DNA from: Pulicaria dysenterica
Lineage: Eukaryota; Streptophyta; Magnoliopsida; Asterales; Asteraceae
Length of the DNA stretch: 64,000 nucleotides
Direction of reading: 5' to 3'
Assembly: GCA_947179395.2 (NCBI GenBank)
Contig: OX359296.1
Coordinates: 11,858,001-11,922,000 of the forward strand
The position numbers and the translations under genes were made by a program. The notes beneath the pieces were generated by a model that did no database searches, was not told where the DNA came from, and saw only the letters and a list, made by a program, of their open reading frames with translations. Numbering within the stretch: the stretch's first letter is position 1; each line of letters starts with the position of its first letter. This document shows, in pieces, positions 1 to 10,508 of the stretch.

Positions 1-3000
1 AGAATTCTCAGTCTCCTCCTCTGGTTGAGCAGAACTACCTTCCCCCACATGCCTTACAGGTGATGTGTGTATGGAATCATATAAATCTTCAATTTCTTCC
101 TCTGAGTCACTATACCAGTCAAACATCTCGGCATGGGACTTCTCGTAACCTTCTTCCAGTTCTATTGGCCTCGGTTCATAGAGTATAATCTATTTGTTAG
201 CATCATCGGATTGTTGTTCAGGAACTTCATCGGCCATATGTTGTTGTTGTTGACTCGCAGACCCAACTAAACTTATACCTGCATATAGATACGAACTCAA
301 ATGCGGAACAGGTACAGTAGGAACCTGAGGGTGAGATGACTCCTGAGTAGGTACATTAGCAACCGCAGAGGGAGATGTCATATACAGTCTTCTCCTCTTC
401 TCCCCCTCGGGCTGATCATCCGGATCCTGATCATCCCGTCTCCTTTTCCTGCCTTGGGCCTTAGCCTGACAGGTTTGGTCAAGTAGTTTCAACCTGTCAG
501 TATTCTTTTCCAAAAAGGTATAGAAGCCTCTAGTCACCTCATCTATCTTGCTGTTTACATCTTCATGAAACTCTTGAAAGTCATCCTAGGAGATTCCCTG
601 TGGACGCTGTTCGTTGTGAAGAGTAGTCAGAAGGTCTTGATCGTGTGCAGATTCTGGGCTTTGCTCCAGGAGTATAACGTACAACAGGATTTTTAGAGCA
701 TCTACTGACATAGATTCTGGATCAGGTTGTGATTGATGCTCTGGCACTGGAGATCTAGCAGTAAGGAGTGCCTCAAACCTGTTGAGTTGCTGTTGCTGGG
801 TCTAGGAGGATTGTTCTATCCGATCCAACTTTTGATTTGTCGTCTGCAGTTGTTGGTGGATTGGTGCCACGGCTTGTTGAATATACTCTTGAAGTTTTGC
901 ATGTGTCACAAACCCGGAATCACTAAGATGTCCGGTTGAGGTACCAGCCACAGAGGCAGCACCACCTACTGGAGCAGCAGGAATGTTGGCTCCAGCAGGA
1001 TTTCCTTCCAATCCTCGAATGGGACCTTGAAAGGTACCACCTCTGGAAGTTAAGGAGACTTGTTGAGTTAACAAGCTCAGTGCATCAATGGTGACTCTGT
1101 GTTGTTCAAGATATGCGGAGATCCGCGGTATATCAATTTGTGCACGAAAAGGAGTCGAGGACGAGGGAGGCGGTCCTCTTTGTTCAATAGGTCCAACACC
1201 CAATTGGGGTTGACCCAGTGTATGTGCTATTACCCTGTGCAATAAAGACGGAGTCTGTTGAGAGACACCATAGTGGCTTGGTGGGGTAGAAACTTGCATG
1301 GGTGGGATCACTGTGACTTCTTCAATATGAGGCCCAACAATGTCAGGCCCCATAGTTGATGTGGCTTCCCGGATTTCTTGGTATGGGGGACCCTCAGCAC
1401 TTACATTTTCTTGTCTCACCTCAACTCGTTCACTCAAACTCCTATCTTCTTCTTCACTACTACCAATACCATATCCGGCATACTGATTGGGATCAAGTAA
1501 GGAATCAGGAGTAACAGAGCCAGCTTTGACAGATACATCAGGAGAAAGAGAAACAGCTGGGTTGTCATGGTCAGGAGCAATTATGGCGTTCCGAATGATA
1601 GGAATGGTAGGAGTTTGGGTATGTGAAATTAATGGGATGACCAGACCACCAGGTTGAGGGATGGGAGTAGTTTGAACGGGGTGAGTCTGGTCGGGAGAGG
1701 TAGTATGTGGGTCAGTAAGTTTCATGAAAGAGGGTGTGCTATCTGCTGGTTGTTCAATGGGTAGCTTGGAGGTGCCCAATGGAGATATAATGGTTTCAAA
1801 AGCAGGGACACCTCCTGGATGGGAAGCAGACTCATCAGGAGAAGATTCAGAACTGGATGACTCAGAAATGTCAAGACCAAGTTCTTCTAGTACAGCTTGT
1901 ATGAAGGTAGATTGAGTAAGAGATTGAACAATGGCTTGAATAGTGGCGGAATCATATGCATCCCCTCCCTCTCTAGTCTCATCACCTTCACCCTCTTCTC
2001 CACCCTCTCAACATTTTCTCTCTGCTCTTCCCTCTCAGCATCTCCCATAGATGGCTGAGATCTAACCTCTACATCCTCACTGGGTACTACTCCTCCTTGG
2101 GTAGGTCTAGCCGGATCTGGCACGACCATGGGAGGTATTCCTACACTCTCCCTATAACTCTTAACAATATAATTCTGATTATAAAGGTCTAACAGAGAAA
2201 TAGGAAATGGTTGAGGAATAGGTATGTTAGCTGGGGTAGCAGGTTTAATGAATGTAAAAAGTTTCGGAGATGCAGAAGGTAAACCTGACCGGCGATGAAT
2301 GTCCGGATATCGATCCATGATGTGTTGGACAATCATGGGGATGAACCTCTGATAAGGCAAAAAGTTGCCCTCCTTCTTCTTTGCTAAGTTCTTCCTTAGC
2401 ATTGTGGCTTTGAAATCTTGGAAGAACAGAAAGACATAGTTCACATGAAGGTGAGTTGCAGCCACAACAAAGATTTGCAGTTGATGTTCAATAGGATACT
2501 CATATCCTGAATGCTTTGGAGTGAGGCATCTTTGAAGTACAATAATCAAGGTGTTATACTTGGGGTGTAAGTTGGTCCTTTGGAACTGATTCATTCTTGT
2601 CATCTCACCATCATACCCCATTCTCCTTATAGTTGCTAGACATGCTTCCTCATCAGGAATATCAACATAGGCTGTAGCTGGTGGTCTGCTGTTTGCTCTT
2701 GGGAGCCTGAAGATTTTCCCGAGACAGCTGATAGATATTTCAATGGTATATTCATCTATTTCAGCATGGATCACCTCCTGATTATCAACATTGGTTTGGA
2801 TTTCACAAATCTTCCAGAATTGCTAGACATAAAGTCCAGGTACATGAGTGCCAGTAGTAGCAGGGTTAAAGGTCAACATATGGTGCAAAGGGTGGACTTT
2901 CAAAATCTCAGTGACTATAGGGTAAGTGGGATTTCTCAGTTTGGTGAGATCCGTATAGTGGTTACTTTCATGTGATTTGGAATTTAGGTACTCAGACCGA

Positions 3001-3038
3001 GGCATGATCTCCTCTGGGTCAACAATAGCTTGAGCCAT
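1..3038 (-). pseudogene. Copia-1 env-like accessory ORF (Sirevirus type), broken, 3' end outside window
   Basis: The ORF starts at the ATG at 3038 (MAQAIVDPEE). It reads through an in-frame TAG near 2823 to 1887, continues in another frame from 1779 to 802, then from 537 to 190, and past another TAG to the window edge. The first 300 residues resemble the plant-transposon domain found after pol in SIRE-type elements, with hydrophobic helices and a PYQRF-like stretch. The middle part is rich in Pro, Ser and Thr and ends in a Gln-rich possible coiled coil. Near the C-terminus are two basic patches (GRKRRR and EKRRR) followed by an acidic tail. No signal peptide or membrane anchor is apparent, so 'env-like' is a positional name only. 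It matches the layout of the ORF after pol in Copia-C (51834-54639). Confidence 0.65.
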
Positions 3039-3871
3039 CGTATCTGCACAGATAGGTAAAACATTTAAGTTACAGATAAAGATATAAATCAGTTGACCTC
3101 ACTTAACTTTGAAATTGATTGGGAATGTGGTCAAAGTTAAGTGAATGAGTCAAGGTTTACTGACATTGATCAAACTTATAGAGTTGAGAAAATTTGTTAA
3201 CTCCCTAAGTATGAAAGTCCCATTGTGTACACGATAATTTTGTGTATAAAAAAGTTGTTTTAACACTTTGAAAATGTCAATTAGATAAGTACAAACAACT
3301 TTGTAATACTTGGGTGTGATCCAAAAATCATCATAACACCTATTTTTAGACAAAAAAATGGAATTTATAGTGAAAACTCATACACCCCAAGAACATGAAG
3401 AACACTTTTTGAGAGTTGTGAAATATTTTTGCACCAAAGTGTTCCCCATGTGTTCAAATGTGCCATCACAAGTTTAGTTTCACCAACGGAGTTCATTTCG
3501 AATCTTAAAAGTTCAACCAAAGTGTTGAAAACCCTTATCGCATGCGGAAGTTTGAAGTCCCAAAATTACAACTTAAAGTCGAAATTTCAAAATTATAATC
3601 CGTACAAGTTGTTACCTATATGATTAGGAGTATTTTGACACTAATATTAAAAATTTTGGCAGCGTAACGAGATAGTTCGAAAAATCAAGTAGCCAAGATT
3701 GCGAGAGTTTGAAATTTTTCGAATTTTGAATCGTATGAAGGAAGTTAACTGATAGGTAACTTATGTCAGTGAAAAAAGACACGTGTCAAGCGCCGATTGG
3801 CCCTCACAGTCGGTTAAAAACCCGGCTGATAGCCCATGTGAATGGCCTATACTTGTTGTTAAGCCAGGGGT

Positions 3872-4228
3872 AATCGCATGCGATTTCCCCTTGTAAATGC
3901 CAATCGCATGCGATTGACTCACAGAATCCGGCTTATAGAACTCTTGAATCGCATGCGATTCACCTTTTGGTGTGTTAATCACATGCGAATCACCCATTGG
4001 TTTCCAATCGCATGCGATTCACCCTTTAGTTATCAATCGCATGCGATTAAGCCTTGGACTTCCTATCAATTTATTTGAATCACATGCAATTGATCATTGA
4101 TCCATATGTCAATCACTTGAGATTGATGATCAATGCGATTGATTCCATGCGATTGTACCAATACTTGGAAAAATTAATTTTGTTGGGATTCAAGGGATTC
4201 CATGCGATTGAAGCATATAATGCGATTG
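3872..4228. repeat. Array of AATCGCATGCGATT palindromes
   Basis: About ten full or decayed copies of the 14-bp perfect palindrome AATCGCATGCGATT occur at irregular 25-45 bp spacing. Clean copies lie near 3872, 3901, 3947, 4006 and 4036, and weaker ones run on to 4228. A CCGGCTGATAG motif lies just upstream (3822-3832). The same palindrome and the same CCGGCTGATAG motif recur in the element's 5' leader at 28357-28866. Confidence 0.9.
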
Positions 4229-4335
4229 CTTGAAACATAACCCAACACTTGGAAAATTTCTGAAAAATCAAGATATCTGAATTTGGAGATTTGAAAATTT
4301 TGATTTTCCAGATATGGTTGATTAGAATGTTTGTT

Positions 4336-4492
4336 TTGACACACTCCCCCTACACTGTTGTATCTGTTCATGAAAAATTTCAAAATTGGAAATGTGTCAG
4401 TTGTATACTTCTCCCCCCACACATTTGCATAATGTGTGTATACTTCTCCCCCTACACATATGCTACATGTGTAACAGCACAATATCACTCCC
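4336..4492 (-). promoter_or_regulatory. Cluster of polypurine-tract-like motifs
   Basis: Four CTCCCCC-type runs lie within about 155 bp, near 4342, 4412, 4445 and 4487. On the element's coding strand they read AGGGGGAG-like, just downstream of the end of pol. Repeated PPT-like motifs are a known feature of Sirevirus 3' regions. Which of them primes plus-strand synthesis cannot be told here. Confidence 0.5.
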
Positions 4493-4595
4493 CCTTGATG
4501 AATGTATCAGTAATCTGCACAAGGAACAAATAGTGTAACACCTACTCTAAACAACAACAAAAAAAGAAAGAAAGGAAAAATGGAGCAACAGTATG

Positions 4596-7500
4596 TTATA
4601 TTTTCAAGTTTAGCATGCCTAACTTGGATACCAACTTAGTGAAGCGACTTTCTTCTAATGGTTTGGTAAAAAAGTCAGCGGGCTGATTTTCAGTAGGAAC
4701 ATACTGGAGCTCAATAAGACCTTTCTCTACGTTATCTTTTATGAAGTGATAACGGATATCAATGTGTTTGGTTTTAGAGTGGTGGACCGGATTGCAGGAG
4801 ATGGCTATGGCAGAGTGGGAATCGCATAGCATTGGAATGTTTCCATACCTTAGGCCAAAGTCTGATAACTGTGTGCGTATCCAAAGACTTTGTGAACAGC
4901 ACATTGCAGCAGCAACATACTCAGCCTCAGCTGTAGAGGTGGATACACAGTTTTGCTTCTTGGAGGCCCAGCAGACTAAACGATCTCCCAGAAAGTATGC
5001 ACTACCAGAGGTGTTTTTCCTGTCAATCTTGCAACTGGCATAGTCAGCATCTGAGTAAGCATGGAGATCCAGATTTGAATCTTTAGGATACCACAGACCT
5101 AGATCCATAAACCTTTGAGATATCTGAATATCCGCTTGAGTGCTAGAAGATGTGACTCCTTCGGATTCGCCTGGAATCTGGCACAGAGACATGTAGAGAA
5201 CATGATGTCAGGACGACTTGCAGTTAGATACAGTAATGATCCAATCATCCCACGGTAAGTTTTTAGATCTACAGGAGAACCGTCAAGATCTGCTGATAGT
5301 TGTACCTTAGCAGCCATGTGTGTGGATATGGGTGTGCAGTTAATCATATCATACTTCGTTAGAAGATCTTTGATGTACTTTGACTGGCAAATGAAACTGC
5401 CATGACTTAACTGCTTCACCTGGAGTCCGAGAAAGAATGACATCTCCCCATCATACTCATTTGAAATCTGTTTGCCATGATCTTAGCAAACTCATCACTG
5501 TATTTGGGATTCGTAGACCCAAAAATGATATCGTCCACATATATCTGAACAAAAATCTTGTCCCGACCTTTGGTCTTTGTGAACAGAGTGGTATCCGTCT
5601 TTCCTTTGGAGTAGCCTTCACCAATCAAATATTCATATAAGACGTCGTACCATGCACGAGGAGCTTGCTTTAATCCGTACAAGGCCTTATCTAAGATATA
5701 GACATGATTAGGATGTTTTGAATTGATGAACCCCTCTGGCTGTGAGACATAGACTTCTTCTTTGAGTACACCATTAAGAAAAGCTATCTGAACATCCATT
5801 TGAAAGACGCGGAAGCTTCTGGAGGCTGCATATGCAAGAAATAGCCTTATAGCTTCTATATGAGCAATAGGGGCAAATGTTTCATCATAGTCAATGCCCT
5901 CCAGTTGATTGTAGCCTTTAGCAACCAACCTTGCTTTGTTACGAATTACCACTCCATCCGAATCCCGTTTGTTCTTGAACACCTACTTAGTTCTGACAAC
6001 AGATTTTCCATATGGAAGAGGAACTAATCTCCAGATTTTGAGACGATCAAATTGGTGTAGTTCTTCCTGCATTGCAATTACCCAATCTGGATCATCTAAT
6101 GCTTTACAAGTCTTGGTGGGTTCAAAGATGCTTAAGAAACCCAAGAATTGGCATTCTTTTGCTGTTGCTGATCTTGTTTGAATGCCAAGTGAAGGATCTC
6201 CGATGATGTTCTCTTCAGAGTGATGTCTGGTCCACTTAGTTTCATGGGAAGTAGAAGATGAAGGAAAGAGATCTTGTACGTGTCGTGCTTCTTCTTCATC
6301 TTCTGGAGAGAAATGCGGGTCTGAATCAAACACAGGAGGGCTCTCTGGGTCAGGAATCTGAGAAGTCACAGGGGGACGAGTGACAGAAACAGAAGTAGAA
6401 TCCTCAGCATATAGATCTTCAAATGGATTCGTCTCAGTGACCGTAGGTGCCGTTAGAGTAACACTTGTTTGAACAGCTGTGTCGTTCCTGTTGTCAGTTA
6501 AAACAGGAGTAGATTCAGATCTAAAGAAATCAAACATAAAGTTAATATTTGTATTTTAATTGAACGGATTGTCTGATTCTTTCTTTTGAAGTGCCTGTCC
6601 TGAACAGGTATGCTCAGAAGCGTTTTCTGTTGATTTGGGTGGAAAATCAGTAACATTCAATGCGTCATCAAATGTTACATTGATACTTTCAACAATGCTC
6701 TTTGTTTGTTTATTAAAAACTCTATAGGCTTTGGACTCAGTAGAATAACCAAGTAAGATAACATCATCAGCTTTTGGAGCATATTTTCCTAAATTATCCT
6801 TGTCATTAAGTACAAAGCACCTATTACCAAAGACATGAAAGTATTTGATATTAGGTACTATGCCATTAGCCAGTTCGTATGGAGTTTTATTAAATCGTTT
6901 ATTAATGAAAGAGCGGTTCTGCGTATAGCAGGCAGTGCTGATTGATTAAGCCCAAATGGAAGGTGGGAGCCCATAATATGATAGCATGGTTCGGGCAGCT
7001 TCAACCAGAGTTCTGTTTCTTCTTTCCACTACTCCATTTTGTTGTGGTGTGTATGCAGCAGAGAACTAATGGTTGATCCCTACAAGGTCACAGAAGCTCT
7101 TCAGAGTACTGTTCTTAAATTCAGTTCCATTGTCTGTCCGGATAAAGACAACACTCTGACTGTGCTTGTTCTGCTGTTGCTTGATGAAGGAAATGATTGT
7201 TGGAGTGACTTCATATTTTGATCGCAGAAACTTTACCCAAGTATATCTGGAGTAGTCATCCACCATGACTATAATATACTTCTTCCCATTTTGGACTGGA
7301 TTCGCATAGGACCACAGAGATCCATGTGCAGGAGTTCCAAAGGTTTCGTAGTGCTAAATACTTGTTTAGATTTATGTGAAGCCTTCTTCATCTTTCCCTT
7401 CTCACAATTTGTACACATATGATCCTTCTTGAATCTTAACTTGGGAATGCCCCTCACCAAGTCTCCCGTGACAAGTTTGTTGATATTTTGAAAGTTCAGG

Positions 7501-7739
7501 TGAAAGAGTTTTCTGTGCCATTGCCAAGTAAGATCCGTAGATGCTTCGGACAATAGACACACAGAGGTAGGGGAGTCATACTTTTCCAAATCAATGGAAT
7601 ACAGGTTAGATTTTCTTGAACCTGCCAACAACTCATCTCCATTTTCGGTTAAAAGGGAACATTTGTTCTTTTTGAACACTACCTCTAGGTCTTTATCACA
7701 GAACTGTCCAATGCTGAACAAATTATGACCCAACCCTTA
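4596..7739 (-). pseudogene. Copia-1 pol, 3' part: integrase, reverse transcriptase, RNase H (broken)
   Basis: Reading down the minus strand: GAG-pre-integrase with an H-x3-H...C-x2-C finger (7733-7269; HRKLFH and CTNCEKGK visible), part of the integrase core with the second Asp (RTDNGTEF, 7266-7066), a degraded linker (7065-6538), the start of RT (6537-5983), the RT core with the catalytic IYVDDIIFGS motif (5982-5416), and RNase H ending in LGMLNLKI (5443-4596). The frame changes several times and stops interrupt it near 6540 and 5983. The 5' part of the same pol lies beyond Gypsy-A, from 24284 upward. Taking out Gypsy-A plus one target copy brings the two halves back into the same frame at a conserved glycine-leucine. 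Confidence 0.85.
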
Positions 7740-8663
7740 TGTAACACTGTACTTTTAAACATACTATTGACTGCACGCAGAAGCTAATTACATATAATAA
7801 TCTTAATTACATAATAGATACAAAATATTTTAACTTGTTTTACACAACAAAAATTTTACAGTGTTAATCCAAAACAAGCTCTAATAAAAAACTTAGACAT
7901 CAGAGTTTGGTATGTCCAAATTCCCAGCCCAAAGCATCAAGATCACCTCAAAGGATCTGCAAAAAAATCTAGTGGAGAATTAGCTCAAAGCTAAGTGAGG
8001 GAATAAATATCTAAACATACACAAGGCAAATATGGCCAAACCAAATAGCTCATGAATCCCAGGAGAACCGGCGGTGTTGCAAGCACCTACAACCAAGGTC
8101 GTCCAAAACCAAGGTTTACCGATAGCCTTGCTAACATGGATAACAGTACCATCCCCCTTGAGTACCTCAACGGTACTGCATGATCAGATACTGTAATCCC
8201 CCAAGCAATAGGCCCATCATCAAACTGATCTCCAAATTAACATGTATATACAATCCAAACAAGAGCATTCCAAATAGGATATCATATCCTGTATATCCGA
8301 AGATATAAATCCACTCACCAAAGTCTTCAAAACCTTGGCACACTCAGATGACTAAATTCACCGAGTCTTCTCAGTTCCTCAAATTGAAGTAACCCAAGTC
8401 AGTATTCAATTCATAATACTGATCCAATAATAAATAACATATGTATTCATGATCTCACGTATATATACACTTATACATATATATACATCATACATAAACC
8501 CCAAACAGATATACAATTCATGTTTATCTTCGAATCATCAATTCCGACTAAGTTTAAATCTGATTATAGTCGGATTCCGAGTGAATACCTAATTCTGATA
8601 GAATCATGATTCAAATCCGAGCAAAGTCACAATCTGAGTAAAAGTCCAATCCCGAGAGAATAG
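7740..8663 (-). repeat. Gypsy-A 3' LTR, first segment
   Basis: Matches 22613-23536 of the 5' LTR with about 40 differences over 925 bp counted by eye. It is cut at 8663 by Gypsy-B and resumes at 16916/16921. Confidence 0.92.
8659..8663. other. Gypsy-B target site duplication, left copy
   Basis: aatag directly precedes the LTR. The same pentamer follows the element at 16916-16920. The uninterrupted Gypsy-A LTR has it once, near 23532. Confidence 0.95.
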
Positions 8664-10333
8664 TGTAACACCCGCGTTTAGGGCCTAGTTGTTTCGTGGC
8701 GGTGGTAAGTTATTTAATTGTTTATATTGGTATTTTTGATTGTTTATAATTATTTGCTTTTTATTTATATATTTATTTGATGCTTGCTTGGTATTTAAAG
8801 TGGACCGCGAGGTAAAAGGTAAAAATATTAGTTTAATATTTTTATATGATATTTGTACCATATGATTCGTTTTTATACGAGGGTCCCGAATATTACCTCG
8901 TTGCATGTTTTTGACTTGAGTAGGACCGCTTTAATTAGGTTCCTGTATGCTAGATATCAGTATTTGCACTGTGTAGTGAAATGTGTTCAGTCTTGACTTA
9001 TATATATAGCTTTTGATATGAGAGTTCTCATTTGTTTGGCTGCATAAGAGAAGAGAGAGAAGAGAGAAAAGAGAGAGAACCAAAAACCCACTTTTACTCA
9101 ACTTGAGTTTGTTATTCTGTTTTCGAGTTATAAAGCGAGAGTTAACGGTTGGTTTTCGAGCAAGAGGTGTGTGTGTTGTTTATGTCGAGTTTTGATTAGG
9201 AAGTTCTTGAATGTTGTGTTTTGGCCGTGCGAAGTGGAGTCCACTACGTGCGTAGTGACTCCATTGCGTGCGAAGTGCATGTGGAAGAAGATGAAGTCAA
9301 TGGGTTTTGGTCGCACGGAGTGTAGTCCACTACGTGCGTACCAGTTCCCATTGCGTGCGAATTGGGTTAGTCACTTCGTAAGTTTGAAAGTTCAATACGT
9401 GCGAAGTGGAGTCCACTACGTGCGTAGTGACTCCATTACGCGCGTATTGATTCAGACGTTAATTCTGTAATCTTATTGCTTGTAGCCAATGAGAGTTGTC
9501 GTTTTTGTAGATTGGAATGTAATCCCAATTACTGACTAAGTTATGATGTGTTTCAGGAAACGAGAAGGCTCAGTGAAATTAGAATACTGAGTGTGGTGTT
9601 GGAGAACACAGGTGAGTGCACTTTAATGCACCAGTGGTTTTAGTTGTAACTGTTATGGTTACTTGGATTTTATACGATTAATCATGCGATAGACTGTTTA
9701 GTCTGATATGATTGTTTGATTGGTTATGTGATGATTATTGAAATAGTGTCCAAGATATGAGTATCAAGGCATGAAATTGTGCTCATGATGTTTGTGGCAG
9801 AGGTCAGCTAAGCGTGGTTTTGGGCTGGGTCAGTTGCTTCTGGTTAGGCAGTTTTAGATCCTCTGTCGCATTTGTTGTAGCAGAGGGGGTTTAACTGTGC
9901 CAGTTAGCAGATGGCTATCGGTAGATCATTGCTATGGCCAGCATTGATCGTAGGCTCGGCAGAGCCGCCGGTCCTTTGATATTTGAGATAAACTGTTCTT
10001 ATGATTGTTGTGGTTATGCTTTAATTGCTTGTGGCTTGATTTTCATTCACTTAGCTTTGTGCTAATTCCCCACCCTAATCCTCTGTTTCAGGTTTTGAGG
10101 GCACGGTAGGTTGCAGTTTTTGTGTACAGGGAAAGTTTGACCGTAGCTCTGATATTTTGGGTTTTAGAATGATGAGTCATATGTAATTAAATGTTTTGTA
10201 ACACTAAAGGAAGTATTGTATGTTTGTACAGTGTTGGTTTTAACTTTTATTGTTATTTCATTTTTAGTTTTATAATGTATTATTTCCGCTGTGATTTAAA
10301 AAAAAATATGGCTTGTATTTTTGCGGTGTTACA
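8664..10333 (+). repeat. Gypsy-B 5' LTR
   Basis: 1670 bp, TGTAACACC...GGTGTTACA. A TATATATA stretch near 8998 is a plausible promoter. A repeated GTGCG/CGCAC module follows at 9226-9450. Confidence 0.95.
9226..9450. repeat. Repeated near-palindromic module inside Gypsy-B LTR
   Basis: Three imperfect copies of a unit built from CGTGCGAAGTGGAGTCCACT and ACGTGCGTAGTGACTCCATT lie at about 9228, 9309 and 9396. The halves are partly self-complementary, so a transcript could form hairpins. The 3' LTR has the same array at about 15805-16028. Confidence 0.8.
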
Positions 10334-10336
10334 ATT

Positions 10337-10350
10337 TGGTATCAGAGCCC
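10337..10350 (+). other. Gypsy-B primer-binding site
   Basis: TGGTATCAGAGCCC lies 3 bases after the 5' LTR and is a perfect match to the initiator-Met tRNA 3' end complement. Confidence 0.92.
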
Positions 10351-10508
10351 TGGTTTGGCATGCGAGCACGTTTAGAGTGTTCAATTCCCAAATCTTGGCT
10401 CGAGGTTGGTCAAACCTTTCCTGTGGGGGAATTAGAGTGTTTGGATTTGTTGTGTGTGTGTACTAACGGTTGTCTAATAAGTTTTGAGGTGATGTGATTG
10501 TAACAGAT

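Larger units (their letters stand above)
3039..4595. other. Copia-1 spacer between pol and env-like ORF
   Basis: This is 1.56 kb of AT-rich sequence with no convincing coding potential. It contains the palindrome array (3872-4228) and a cluster of C-runs that read as polypurine tracts on the element's coding strand (4336-4492). I see nothing gene-like at 3040-3860. Confidence 0.6.

Noticed and set aside
3872..4228. Regularly spaced short repeats resembling a CRISPR array
   Set aside because: The repeats are 14-bp palindromes at uneven spacing with decayed copies, inside a plant retroelement; there are no cas genes and no prokaryotic context.
8685..8906. Identical 73-codon ORFs at 8685-8906 and 15273-15494
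   Set aside because: They are the same antisense stretch in the two LTRs of Gypsy-B, not a gene pair.
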